Below are positions 7,532-15,927 of a DNA stretch of 20,548 bases, one piece after another. Under the pieces are notes generated by a model that worked only from the letters and a program-made list of their open reading frames with translations, had not been told where the DNA came from and searched no databases. Where the stretch lies: contig SFLG01000027.1 in NCBI GenBank assembly GCA_004553485.1, positions 1 through 20,548 on the forward strand. Direction: 5' to 3'. The position numbers and the translations under genes were made by a program. The DNA comes from Bacteroidales bacterium. GTDB taxonomy: Bacteria; Bacteroidota; Bacteroidia; Bacteroidales; Muribaculaceae. How positions within the stretch are numbered: the first letter of the stretch is position 1; the number at the start of each line of letters is the position of its first letter.

Positions 7532-7843
7532 ATGGAAATTACCGCAATATACTATCTTATCCCCAGCATGATCATGTTCTGCTGCGGTGTATACGGGTTC
7601 CTCACCCGCAAAAACATGATTGCAATGCTGGTTTCGCTCGAGCTGATGCTCAACTCGGTGGACATCAACTTTGCCGTCTTCAACCGCTACCTCTTCCCCG
7701 GTCAGCTCGAAGGCATGATGTTCTCGCTGTTCGCTATAGCAATTGCCGCCGCCGAGACCGCCATAGCAATCGCAATCATAATCAACATCTACCGCAGCGT
7801 CCGCAATGTCGACGTTACCGGTCTTAACCAAATGAAATTCTGA
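7532..7843 (+). CDS. nuoK: Complex I membrane subunit NuoK
   Basis: This is a three-helix, MrpC-like subunit of the proton-transfer chain, 103 residues (family about 100). The two conserved membrane glutamates are present: E37 in SLELMLNSVDINF and E75 in AIAAAETAIAIAI, corresponding to E. coli E36 and E72. An AGGA lies about 7 nt before the ATG, one of few Shine-Dalgarno-like sites here. Only 5 bp separate its stop from nuoL, suggesting translational coupling. Confidence 0.95.
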   Translation: MEITAIYYLIPSMIMFCCGVYGFLTRKNMIAMLVSLELMLNSVDINFAVFNRYLFPGQLEGMMFSLFAIAIAAAETAIAIAIIINIYRSVRNVDVTGLNQMKF

Positions 7844-7848
7844 GCGCC

Positions 7849-9801
7849 ATGGGAGTTACAATACCTTTACTGATTCTGGTGATTCCCCTGTTCATGTTCT
7901 TGCTGCTTGGACTGGCAGGCATGAAGATGAAACACCCCGTAGCCGGTATCCTCGGCTGCCTGGGCATGGGCACAGTTATGCTGCTGTCATACTACACGGC
8001 ATACCTATACTTCTTTAGCGGCGACGCCGCCTTTATCGCCGACGGCGTACGCCAGCAATACACGGTGTTCAACGTCACCTGGTTGCAGTTTACCGAGCAC
8101 CTGGTCATCAAGCTGGGCTTCTTGCTCGACCCCATCTCGGCAATGATGCTGGTGGTCATCAGCACGGTGTCGTTTATGGTGCACCTCTACAGCATGGGCT
8201 ACATGCGCGACCATCACGGCGTGTGGGAGACAGGCTTCCAGCGTTTCTACGCCTTCCTGTCGCTCTTCAGCTTCTCGATGCTCGGCCTGGTAGTGGCCAC
8301 CAACATCTTCCAGATGTACATCTTCTGGGAGCTGGTGGGCGCCTCGTCCTATCTGCTCATCGGCTTCTACTACACCAAGCCCTCGGCAGTGGCGGCCTCC
8401 AAAAAGGCATTCATCGTCACACGCTTCGCCGACCTGGGCTTCCTCATCGGCATCCTCATCCTGTCGTACTATACCAAGACCTTCGACTTCATCGCCCTGA
8501 CGTCCGACCCGACGGCCGTGCTGATGTCGACCGAGGGCGCCACCTTCCTGGGCGGCTCGGCCCTGACATGGGCCCTGGTGCTCATCTTTGTCGGCGGCAT
8601 GGGTAAGTCGGCGATGATGCCTCTGCACATCTGGCTCCCCGACGCCATGGAAGGCCCCACGCCCGTGTCGGCCCTCATCCACGCCGCAACGATGGTTGTG
8701 GCAGGTGTCTTCCTGGTGGCACGACTCTTCCCGGTATACCTCATGGAGGAGTTCGCCCTGCAGTGGATTACCGTCGTGGGCGCGATAACGGCACTCTACG
8801 CCGCGATGGTGGCCTGCGCACAGGTCGACATCAAGCGCGTGCTGGCCTTCTCCACAATATCGCAGATAGCGTTTATGATGGTGTCGCTGGGCGTGGCACG
8901 TCCCGAGATACACGACGCCGCCGGTTACATGGCCTCGATGTTCCACCTGTTCACGCACGCCATGTTCAAGGCCCTCCTCTTCCTGGGCGCCGGTGCAATC
9001 ATCCACGCCGTCGGCTCGAACGACTACACGGCCATGCACGGCCTGCGCAAATACATGCCCGTCACCAACTGGACATTCCTCATCGGCTGTCTGGCTATCG
9101 CCGGCATCATCCCCTTCTCGGGTTTCTGGTCCAAGGACGAAATCCTGGCCGCCTGCTTCGGCTACAACTTCGTGGCCTACATCTGGATGTCGCTGGTAGC
9201 CGGCCTCACCGCCTTCTACATGTTCCGTCTCTACTTCCTCATCTTCTGGTGGAAAGAGCATGAGACACCCAAGGGCGAGCATGCTCCCCACGACCAGGCC
9301 TGGACAATGACCCTGCCGCTGGTATTCCTCGCCGCCGTCAGCTGCGTCGCCGGCTTCATCCCCTTCGGCGACCTGGTTACCTGGGACGGCAAACCCTACG
9401 ACATCATGCACCACTTCGACTGGGGCATCGCCGCCATCTCGCTGGCTATCGCCATCGTCGGCATCGGCGTGGCATGGGTGATGTACCGCAAGGAGAACAA
9501 CCTGCCCGAGCGCATGCGCCAGGCACTCCCCCGCCTGTGGACATGGTGCTTCCACCGCTTCTACTGGGACGAGCTATACCAGTTTGTCACACATAAGATT
9601 ATCTTCGCACGCATCTGCCGCCCCATCGCCTGGTTCGACCGCCACGTCATCGACGGCTCGATGGACGGCATGGCCTGGGTGACTAACAAGGCATCCGACT
9701 CGATAAAAGGCCTGCAGTCGGGACAGGTTCACCGCTACGCCTGGATTTACCTGGTGGGCGCTCTGCTCCTTGGCGCGATAACCGTAATCTGCCTGATGTG
9801 A
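7849..9801 (+). CDS. nuoL: Complex I antiporter-like subunit NuoL
   Basis: This is the distal proton-pumping subunit, 650 residues, with about 14 core helices plus the C-terminal lateral-helix extension, which spans the other antiporter subunits. Key ionisable residues are visible: E161 in FWELVGASSYLLIG (equivalent to E. coli E144) and K253 in GGMGKSAMMPLHIWLPDAM (TM7 lysine). The histidines of LIHAATMV follow. Full length for the family (about 610-660). Its start overlaps the nuoK end region closely, so the two are probably co-translated. Nothing anomalous was seen. Confidence 0.97.
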   Translation: MGVTIPLLILVIPLFMFLLLGLAGMKMKHPVAGILGCLGMGTVMLLSYYTAYLYFFSGDAAFIADGVRQQYTVFNVTWLQFTEHLVIKLGFLLDPISAMMLVVISTVSFMVHLYSMGYMRDHHGVWETGFQRFYAFLSLFSFSMLGLVVATNIFQMYIFWELVGASSYLLIGFYYTKPSAVAASKKAFIVTRFADLGFLIGILILSYYTKTFDFIALTSDPTAVLMSTEGATFLGGSALTWALVLIFVGGMGKSAMMPLHIWLPDAMEGPTPVSALIHAATMVVAGVFLVARLFPVYLMEEFALQWITVVGAITALYAAMVACAQVDIKRVLAFSTISQIAFMMVSLGVARPEIHDAAGYMASMFHLFTHAMFKALLFLGAGAIIHAVGSNDYTAMHGLRKYMPVTNWTFLIGCLAIAGIIPFSGFWSKDEILAACFGYNFVAYIWMSLVAGLTAFYMFRLYFLIFWWKEHETPKGEHAPHDQAWTMTLPLVFLAAVSCVAGFIPFGDLVTWDGKPYDIMHHFDWGIAAISLAIAIVGIGVAWVMYRKENNLPERMRQALPRLWTWCFHRFYWDELYQFVTHKIIFARICRPIAWFDRHVIDGSMDGMAWVTNKASDSIKGLQSGQVHRYAWIYLVGALLLGAITVICLM

Positions 9802-9846
9802 ACCGGCAACTAAACTGTTTCAACCTGAATTTTATCACATTACAAA

Positions 9847-11349
9847 ATGTTTGAAAATATTCTGATATACTTTGTGGTGATACCCCTGCTGATGCTGGGA
9901 CTGATTGCCCTCAGCCGCAACGTGCAGCAGATACGTGCCGTGGCCGTAGCGGGCTCGACGGCCCTGCTGGCACTGTCGGTATACGTATTGTGCGAATATC
10001 TTGGCATGCGCCAGGCCGGCAACACCGACCCCATGCTCTTCACCGGCAGCTGGCAGTGGTTTGCCCCCCTGCACATCAACCTGGCCGTGGGCGTCGACGG
10101 TATCTCGATTGCGATGCTCATCCTCAGCAGCATCATCATCTTTGCCGGCTCGTTCGCCTCGTGGAAGATTGAAAATCCCAAAGGCTTCTTCCTGTGGCTG
10201 ATACTCCTCAGCACCGGCGTCTTCGGCTTCTTCATCTGCGTGGACCTGTTCACGATGTTCATGTTCTACGAGGTGGCCCTCATCCCCATGTACCTGCTCA
10301 TCGGACTGTGGGGCACGGGACGCAAGGAGTACTCGGCAATGAAGCTGACACTGATGCTGATGGGCGGCTCGGCCTTCCTGATGCTCGGCCTCATCGGCAT
10401 CTACTACCACTCGGCACCCGAGGGCGGCCAGCTCACCTGGAACATCCTTGAGATTGCCAAGAACGACGCCATCCCCCACGGCTGGCAGAGCTTCCTCTTC
10501 CCCCTCACCTTTGTCGGCTTCGGCGTCCTCGGCGCCATGTTCCCCTTCCATACATGGAGCCCCGACGGTCACGCCTGCGCCCCCACGGCAGTGTCGATGC
10601 TGCACGCCGGCGTGCTGATGAAACTCGGCGGATACGGCTGCTTCCGCGTGGCAATATACCTCATGCCCTGGGCAGCCAACGAGCTCGCCTTCATATTCCT
10701 TATCCTCACCGGCATCTCGGTGGTCTACGGCGCCTTCAGCGCCTGTGTGCAGACCGACCTCAAATATATCAACGCCTACTCTTCGGTGTCGCACTGCGGC
10801 ATGGTACTCTTCGCCATACTCATGCTCAACACCACGGCAATGACCGGCGCCATCATGCAGATGCTCTCGCACGGCCTGATGACAGCCCTCTTCTTCGCCC
10901 TCATCGGTATGATATACGGCCGCACGCACACACGCGACATTCGCCTCATGGGCGGCCTGATGAAGATTATGCCCTTCCTGGGCGTGTCGTACGTCATCGC
11001 CGGTTTCGCCTCGCTGGGTCTGCCCGGCCTGTCGGGATTTGTGGCCGAGATGACAATCTTCGTGGGCTCGTTCCAGCACGCCGACATGTTCCACCGCGTC
11101 TTCACCATCGCTGCCTGCTGCTCGATTGTGATAACCGCCGTCTACATCCTGCGTGTTGTGGGCAAGCTGCTGCTGGGTCCGGTATACGACAAGCACCACC
11201 TGACGCTCACCGACGCCGTATGGTGGGAGCGCCTCAGCGCCGTCACCCTCATCGTCAGCGTGGCCGCCATCGGCTGCTTCCCCAACTTCTTTACCGAACT
11301 GATCAATTTCACTTTCAGCCCTGAAATTTTCAAAGTAATAGGCATGTAA
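9847..11349 (+). CDS. nuoM: Complex I antiporter-like subunit NuoM
   Basis: This is the middle proton-pumping subunit, 500 residues with about 14 helices. The conserved glutamate is E142 in FYEVALIPMYLLIGLWG. The motif FPFHTWSPDGH (232-242) and the TM8 lysine K259 in HAGVLMKLGGYG are present. The residue aligned by eye with the TM7 lysine of E. coli NuoM (K234, in AVKMP) is leucine, L228, in FVGFGVLGAMFPFH. NuoL and NuoN in this window keep their equivalents. This may be a property of the Bacteroidetes branch rather than a defect. It lies 45 bp after nuoL. Confidence 0.96.
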   Translation: MFENILIYFVVIPLLMLGLIALSRNVQQIRAVAVAGSTALLALSVYVLCEYLGMRQAGNTDPMLFTGSWQWFAPLHINLAVGVDGISIAMLILSSIIIFAGSFASWKIENPKGFFLWLILLSTGVFGFFICVDLFTMFMFYEVALIPMYLLIGLWGTGRKEYSAMKLTLMLMGGSAFLMLGLIGIYYHSAPEGGQLTWNILEIAKNDAIPHGWQSFLFPLTFVGFGVLGAMFPFHTWSPDGHACAPTAVSMLHAGVLMKLGGYGCFRVAIYLMPWAANELAFIFLILTGISVVYGAFSACVQTDLKYINAYSSVSHCGMVLFAILMLNTTAMTGAIMQMLSHGLMTALFFALIGMIYGRTHTRDIRLMGGLMKIMPFLGVSYVIAGFASLGLPGLSGFVAEMTIFVGSFQHADMFHRVFTIAACCSIVITAVYILRVVGKLLLGPVYDKHHLTLTDAVWWERLSAVTLIVSVAAIGCFPNFFTELINFTFSPEIFKVIGM

Positions 11350-11413
11350 TGCGGCACACCGCACTGCGAGCCTGAAACAAACCAGTCTGAAATCATCCAA
11401 AAAGCGATAAAAA

Positions 11414-11446
11414 TCCGCGCCGTGCGCCCCCGGGCGCACGGGCGGA
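11414..11446 (+). promoter_or_regulatory. Strong hairpin just before nuoN
   Basis: CCGTGCGCCC (11420-11429) and GGGCGCACGG (11432-11441) are perfect complements. The stem is extended by TCCGC (11414-11418) with GCGGA (11442-11446), leaving one bulged G. This makes about 14-15 bp of nearly pure GC ending 19 nt before the nuoN ATG. No T-run follows, and nuoN must be transcribed through it. It could attenuate transcription, block decay, or affect nuoN ribosome access. Confidence 0.55.
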
Positions 11447-11465
11447 CAAAGAACAAGCATAAAAA

Positions 11466-12944
11466 ATGGACTACTCTCAGTTTTTAGCCATGAAACAGGA
11501 AATCGGACTCCTGACCGTGTTCCTGCTGGTATTTCTCTACGACATTTTCATGCCCAAGCGCACGCTGTCGGGCCTGCCGGTCTTCACGGTAGTGGCAATG
11601 GCAGTGGTGACCGTCCTCGGCTTCTTCCCCTGCTGTCTGGGTGCCGCTGACGAGGTCACGGCCTTCGGCGGCATGTACTTCACCTCGCCGGTGATAGCCG
11701 CCATCAAGGGCATCCTCAACATAGGCGTGGTGCTCGTGCTGCTGCAGAGCATACGCTGGGCCAACAGCGATATGATAGCAATACGCCGCGGCGAGTTCTA
11801 CGAGCTACTGCTGGTGACACTGTTCGGCATGTACCTGATGATAAGCGGCCGCCACTTCCTGGTGTTTGTCATCGGTCTCGAAAGCGCCTCGCTGCCTCTG
11901 GCTGCCATGGTGGCCCTCAACAAGGGTAAGTACGAAAGCCACGAGGCTGCCGTAAAATACATCCTTACCGCCGTCTTCTCAAGCGCGATCTTCCTTATGG
12001 GCCTTTCGTTTATATACGGCCTGACCGGCTCGCTCTACTTCGACGGCATATACATGCAGCTGTATCAGAACTACTCGTCGATGCTCATCTTCGCCCTGGC
12101 CTTCGTCATCGCCGGCATCGGCTTCAAGCTCTCCCTCGTTCCCTTCCACCACTGGACCGCCGACGTATACCAGGGCGCGCCCACATCGGTCACCAGCTAC
12201 CTGTCGGTGATCTCGAAGGGCGCGACGGCCTTCGCCTTCCTCTGCATCATGGCCCAGGCCTTCGGCTGCGTATACCACCGCGTGTGGGAGTGGATGCTCT
12301 ACGCAATAATCATCCTCACCATCACCGTCGGTAACCTCTTCGCCATCCGCCAGCGCAACGCCAAGCGCTTCCTGGCCTTCTCGTCAGTGTCGCAGGCCGG
12401 ATATATCATGCTGGGCGTAATCGCCAACAACGCCATGGGCATGGCCGCGATGATGTACTACATCCTTGTCTACGTCTTCAGCAACCTCGCCGCCTTTGGC
12501 GTGATACAGAGCGTAGAGAACGCCACCGGCCGCACCTCGATTGACGATTACCGCGGTATGTCGAAAGCCAACCCCAAACTGGCCTTCTGCATGATGCTGG
12601 CAATGTTCTCGCTGGCCGGTATTCCTCCCTTCGCCGGCTTCTTCAGCAAGTTCTTCATCTTCACCGGCGCCATCGCCCAGGGCTCGACAGCGATATACAT
12701 ACTTGTGCTGATAGCACTTATCAACACCATTATCTCGCTGTACTACTACCTGCTTGTGGTGAAGTCGATGTACATCACCCCCGGCGAGCCCGAGATAGCC
12801 ACCTTCCAGTCGGCCCCCGGCGAGCGCCTCGGCCTCATCGTCACCGTGGGCGGCATAATGCTCCTCGGCATCGTAAGCCCCGTCTACAACTGGCTGATGG
12901 AGCTGGCCCAGAACAGCAGCCTCGCCTCCTGGTTCATCCAGTAA
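11466..12944 (+). CDS. nuoN: Complex I antiporter-like subunit NuoN
   Basis: This is the proton-pumping subunit adjoining NuoK, 492 residues with about 14 helices. The conserved glutamate is E139 in FVIGLESASLPLAAM and the TM7 lysine is K221 in GIGFKLSLVPFHHWTADVY. QGAPTSVTSYLSVISKGA and LAGIPPFAGFFSKFFIF are further NuoN-type landmarks. Full length (about 470-500). It is the last gene of the + strand operon; a long gene-free stretch with a + strand terminator follows. The 116-bp spacer before it holds a strong hairpin. Confidence 0.96.
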   Translation: MDYSQFLAMKQEIGLLTVFLLVFLYDIFMPKRTLSGLPVFTVVAMAVVTVLGFFPCCLGAADEVTAFGGMYFTSPVIAAIKGILNIGVVLVLLQSIRWANSDMIAIRRGEFYELLLVTLFGMYLMISGRHFLVFVIGLESASLPLAAMVALNKGKYESHEAAVKYILTAVFSSAIFLMGLSFIYGLTGSLYFDGIYMQLYQNYSSMLIFALAFVIAGIGFKLSLVPFHHWTADVYQGAPTSVTSYLSVISKGATAFAFLCIMAQAFGCVYHRVWEWMLYAIIILTITVGNLFAIRQRNAKRFLAFSSVSQAGYIMLGVIANNAMGMAAMMYYILVYVFSNLAAFGVIQSVENATGRTSIDDYRGMSKANPKLAFCMMLAMFSLAGIPPFAGFFSKFFIFTGAIAQGSTAIYILVLIALINTIISLYYYLLVVKSMYITPGEPEIATFQSAPGERLGLIVTVGGIMLLGIVSPVYNWLMELAQNSSLASWFIQ

Positions 12945-12977
12945 GCAGCGCCTCCCGGCTTATACAGTAAGAAGCGC

Positions 12978-13074
12978 GAGAGGGAGCGTAGGCACGCAAC
13001 GGGGCCAAAGAGCGATAAAAGGCTGAGGCCTTTTATCCAAAGGCAAAACCAAGCGCGTGCCGACAGTGCCTCTC
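12978..13074. other. Nested inverted-repeat element, possible structured RNA
   Basis: Three sets of paired arms are nested around one axis. GATAAAAGGC (13014-13023) with GCCTTTTATC (13028-13037) has a TGAG loop. GGCACGC (12991-12997) pairs with GCGTGCC (13055-13061). GAGAGG (12978-12983) pairs with CCTCTC (13069-13074). The order is that of one long interrupted stem of about 97 nt. No T-run follows on either strand. It could be a structured 3' UTR, a small RNA, or a palindromic mobile repeat; the strand is undecided. Confidence 0.5.
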
Positions 13075-13173
13075 TTCAGGAAAGAATAAGGCATAAAGCA
13101 AATATAAGTAACAAGCTATATACTGATCCATATTTATGCATTCATAATTTCATCACATCCCCAATAGCATCCC

Positions 13174-13212
13174 GAGCCGGCAGTCTGTGAAGATGTACCG
13201 GCTCCTTTTTTT
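13174..13212 (+). terminator. Intrinsic terminator after the atp-nuo operon
   Basis: GAGCCGG (13174-13180) and CCGGCTC (13198-13204) form a 7-bp stem with a 17-nt loop, followed by C and seven T (13206-13212). The T-run lies only on the + side, so it acts on rightward transcripts. It is 230 nt past the nuoN stop, so either the operon has a long 3' UTR or a short independent transcript ends here. Confidence 0.7.
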
Positions 13213-13238
13213 GTGGCGCCGAGCAGGAAAGGCGCACC

Positions 13239-13293
13239 GGGAAGCCCGCCGGGAAGCCCGCCGGGAAGCCCGCCGGGAAACCCGCCGGGAAAC
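13239..13293. repeat. 12-bp tandem repeat, four full units
   Basis: GGGAAGCCCGCC occurs at 13239, 13251 and 13263. A fourth unit at 13275 reads GGGAAACCCGCC, and a partial fifth follows. Each junction contains the interrupted palindrome CCCG-C-CGGG. It is non-coding as far as can be seen and starts 27 bp after the + strand terminator. Confidence 0.85.
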
Positions 13294-13354
13294 GGGCAGG
13301 AAAGTGACGGGAAAGCGGCCGGCGCGGGCCACGGGCGGAAGGGGGGGCGTGACT

Positions 13355-13380
13355 GTTATCGGTCGAGCTCGACCGATAAC
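13355..13380. repeat. 26-bp perfect palindrome, copy 1
   Basis: The half-site GTTATCGGTCGAG is followed at once by its exact reverse complement, centred on GAGCTC. An identical copy lies at 16026-16051. Both copies share four more bases on the same side (GGTG on +), giving 30 identical bp. This copy is about 175 bp past the pnp stop, beyond its terminator. In RNA it would fold into an 11-bp stem with an AGCT loop. No T-run adjoins. It could be a REP-like element or a protein-binding site. Confidence 0.85.
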
Positions 13381-13478
13381 GGTGAGGCGCGCGGGGCCAT
13401 GGAGAGGGCCGGCGCGCGGGCCAGGGTAAGAGGGGCCGGAGCACGGTCAGGACAAGAGGGGGGCCTTGAAGGGGCCAT

Positions 13479-13516
13479 AAAAAGCGCCCTAACGGCCGAG
13501 GGGGGCCGTTAGGGCG
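13479..13516 (-). terminator. Intrinsic terminator of pnp
   Basis: On the - strand, CGCCCTAACGGCC (13516-13504) and its complement (13497-13485) form a perfect 13-bp stem with a 6-nt loop, followed by C and then five T (13483-13479). It starts 40 nt past the pnp stop. The T-run lies only on the - side, so orientation is clear. Confidence 0.88.
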
Positions 13517-13556
13517 TGTGGGGTGTGGGGGTCAATGGTGCAGGGGGGAGGGGCGA

Positions 13557-15830
13557 TTACTCGGCGTCGTTGTTGTGACGGGGAGCGTGGTCGCCGCCTT
13601 CGCGACGGGGACGGTCGCCCTCGCGACGGGGTCCGCGGGGACCACGGTCGCCGTCACGGCGGGGACGGTCGCCACCTTCGCGGCGGGGTCCGCGCTCGCG
13701 ACGCTGGGGCTCTACCCAGCCTTCGGGCTTGGGCATGAGGGCGCGCATGGACAGGCGGAATTTGCCTGTCTTCTTGTCAACCTCGATGAGCTTGACGTCT
13801 ACCTGGTCGCCTTCCTTGAGGCCGCTGGCCTCCATGTCGGGCAGGCGGTCCCACGAGATCTCGCTGATGTGGAGCAGGCCGTCGCGGTTGGGCATGAACT
13901 CGACAAAAGCGCCGAAGTCCATGATGGAGCGGACGGTGCCGTGGTATGTCTTGCCCTCCTCGGGGAGCTCGACAATGGCGTTGATCATCTCGAGAGCCTT
14001 GTCGATGCTGGCCTTGTTGGCGGCAGCTACCTCGATGTAGCCGCCCTCGTCGATCTCGTCGATCGAGACAGTGGCGCCCGAGGCCTCCTGGATGCCCTGG
14101 ATAACCTTTCCGCCCGGGCCGATGACGGCGCCGATGAGCTCTTTGGGGATGAGCATGGTGACGATGCGGGGTACGTGGGGCTTGTAGTCCTCGCGGGGAG
14201 CGGGGATGGTCTCGTTGATGATGTTGAGGATGTGCAGGCGGCCTTCGCGGGCCTGGTTGAGGGCGCGCTCGAGAATTTCGTAGCTGAGGCCGTCGCACTT
14301 GATGTCCATCTGGGTGGCGGTGATGCCGTCGGCGGTGCCGGTGACCTTGAAGTCCATGTCGCCGAGGTGGTCCTCGTCACCGAGGATGTCCGACAGGATG
14401 GCGTACTTCTCGCCGTCGCTGATGAGGCCCATGGCGATGCCGGCGACGGGTTTCTTCATCTTCACGCCGGCGTCGAGCAGCGAGAGGGTGCCTGCGCAGA
14501 CGGTGGCCATCGACGACGAGCCGTTGCTCTCGAGGATGTCGCTGACGATGCGGCAGGTGTAGGGGAAGTCATCGGGGAACATGCGCTTGAGGGCGCGGTG
14601 TGCCAGGTTGCCGTGGCCTATCTCGCGGCGTCCCACGCCACGCTGGGCCTTGGCCTCGCCGGTGCTGAAGGGGGGGAAGTTGTAGTGGAGCAGGAAGCGC
14701 TCGCGACCCTGGTTGAGCACGTCGTCGAGGATCTTCTCATCGAGTTTGGTGCCGAGGGTGACGGTTGCCAGGGCCTGTGTCTCGCCGCGGGTGAAGACGG
14801 CCGAGCCGTGGGGGCCGGGGATGTAGTCTACTTCGGCCCAGATGGGACGTATCTCGTTGGTCTTGCGGCCGTCGAGACGCACGCCCTCGTCGAGGACGCA
14901 GCGGCGCATGGCCTCTTTTTCAACGTCGTGGTAGTAGCGCTTTACCAGGGGAGTCTTTTCGTCGCGCTCCTCTTCGGGGAGGCTGTCGATGTACTCCTGG
15001 CAGATTGCGTCGAAGCTGTCGTTGCGCCAGTGCTTGTCGGCGCTGCCGGTCTTGGCGATGGCGTAGGCCTTGTCGTAGCATTTTGCGCGTACGTCGGCAC
15101 GGAGCTCCTCGTCGTTGACCTCGTGGCAGTATTCGCGCTTTGTCTCGGCGTTGGCCTCTTTTGCCAGCTCGAGCTGGGCCAGGCACTGCCCCTTGATGGC
15201 CTCGTGGGCGGTCTTGAGGGCCTCGAGGAGGACGGTCTCCGAAACTTCGTTCATTTCGCCTTCCACCATCATGATGTTGTCGTAGGTAGCGCCTACCATG
15301 AGTTCGAGGTCGGCGTCCTTAAGCTGCTCGAAGGTGGGGTCGATGACGAACTCGCCGTTGATGCGTGCCACGCGCACCTCGCTGATGGGGCCGTTGAAGG
15401 GGATGTCGCTGACGGCAATGGCAGCCGAAGCGGCCAGGCCGGCCAGGCAGTCGGGCATCTCTTCGCCGTCGCTTGAATAGAGGGTGATGTTGACAAAAGT
15501 GTCAGCGTGATAATTGTCGGGGAACAGAGGGCGAAGCACACGGTCGACCAGACGTGAGGTAAGGATTTCGTAGTCGTTTGAGCGGCCTTCGCGCTTCAGG
15601 AAACCGCCGGGGAAACGGCCGGCAGCCGAAAATTTCTCTTTGTATTCAACAGTGAGGGGCATGAAATCGACGCCCTCGCCGGCCTCTTTGGCCGAAACTA
15701 CAGTTGCCAGGAGCATAGTGTTGCCCATGCGCAACTCAACCGCTCCATCGGCCTGCTTGGCCAGCTTGCCGGTTTCCAGAGTAATCTCACGGCCGTCAGG
15801 CAGGGCGATGGTTTTTTTGATAACGTTCAT
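13557..15830 (-). CDS. pnp: Polynucleotide phosphorylase with Arg/Gly/Asp-rich tail
   Basis: This is a 3'-to-5' phosphorolytic exoribonuclease of RNA decay, 757 residues. It has two RNase PH-like domains (about 1-220 and 310-540). GRFPGGFLKREGR (71-83) is the conserved phosphate/RNA-contacting stretch, and DILGDEDHLGDMDF (481-494) carries the catalytic aspartates D487 and D493. A KH domain (about 555-615) has GPGG at 571-574, and an S1 domain (about 628-697) follows with MDFGAFVEF. The last ~50 residues (from 709) are almost only Arg, Gly, Asp, Glu and Pro, with repeats such as RREGDRPRR. E. coli PNPase (711 residues) has no such RGG-like tail. The gene is single and has its own terminator. 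Confidence 0.98.
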   Translation of the reverse strand: MNVIKKTIALPDGREITLETGKLAKQADGAVELRMGNTMLLATVVSAKEAGEGVDFMPLTVEYKEKFSAAGRFPGGFLKREGRSNDYEILTSRLVDRVLRPLFPDNYHADTFVNITLYSSDGEEMPDCLAGLAASAAIAVSDIPFNGPISEVRVARINGEFVIDPTFEQLKDADLELMVGATYDNIMMVEGEMNEVSETVLLEALKTAHEAIKGQCLAQLELAKEANAETKREYCHEVNDEELRADVRAKCYDKAYAIAKTGSADKHWRNDSFDAICQEYIDSLPEEERDEKTPLVKRYYHDVEKEAMRRCVLDEGVRLDGRKTNEIRPIWAEVDYIPGPHGSAVFTRGETQALATVTLGTKLDEKILDDVLNQGRERFLLHYNFPPFSTGEAKAQRGVGRREIGHGNLAHRALKRMFPDDFPYTCRIVSDILESNGSSSMATVCAGTLSLLDAGVKMKKPVAGIAMGLISDGEKYAILSDILGDEDHLGDMDFKVTGTADGITATQMDIKCDGLSYEILERALNQAREGRLHILNIINETIPAPREDYKPHVPRIVTMLIPKELIGAVIGPGGKVIQGIQEASGATVSIDEIDEGGYIEVAAANKASIDKALEMINAIVELPEEGKTYHGTVRSIMDFGAFVEFMPNRDGLLHISEISWDRLPDMEASGLKEGDQVDVKLIEVDKKTGKFRLSMRALMPKPEGWVEPQRRERGPRREGGDRPRRDGDRGPRGPRREGDRPRREGGDHAPRHNNDAE

Positions 15831-15927
15831 TAAATAATGATTGAAATGTGTATAAAATGTACTTTATGATTCGTGGTGTTATGCATCTGCATTGTGCGCC
15901 TCGGCGGCTCACGCATGCAAAATCACG

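Larger units (their letters stand above)
12945..13556. other. Gene-free convergent intergenic region
   Basis: These 612 bp lie between the 3' ends of nuoN (+) and pnp (-). Left part: a nested inverted-repeat structure, then an A/T-rich patch (about 13080-13150). Centre: a + strand intrinsic terminator. Right part: very GC-rich sequence, G-rich on + and C-rich on -, with a 12-bp tandem repeat, a 26-bp palindrome and the pnp terminator. The short open frames here are Arg-rich translations of repeats and are not supported as genes. Confidence 0.8.

Noticed and set aside
8005..9555. 516-codon open frame antisense to nuoL (and similar long ones antisense to pnp and the ABC exporter)
   Set aside because: These are mirror images of GC-rich, C-ending codon use in real genes; the translations are rich in His, Asp and Gly with no domain, and the opposite strand carries well-conserved proteins.
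13174..13212. Terminator of pnp on the - strand
   Set aside because: Its T-run lies only on the + side; pnp has its own, stronger terminator at 13479-13516.
13187..13512. Small Arg-rich open frames (80 and 99 codons) in the nuoN-pnp spacer
   Set aside because: They begin within the terminator or just after it and translate the 12-bp repeat and the palindrome; no start context or family resemblance.
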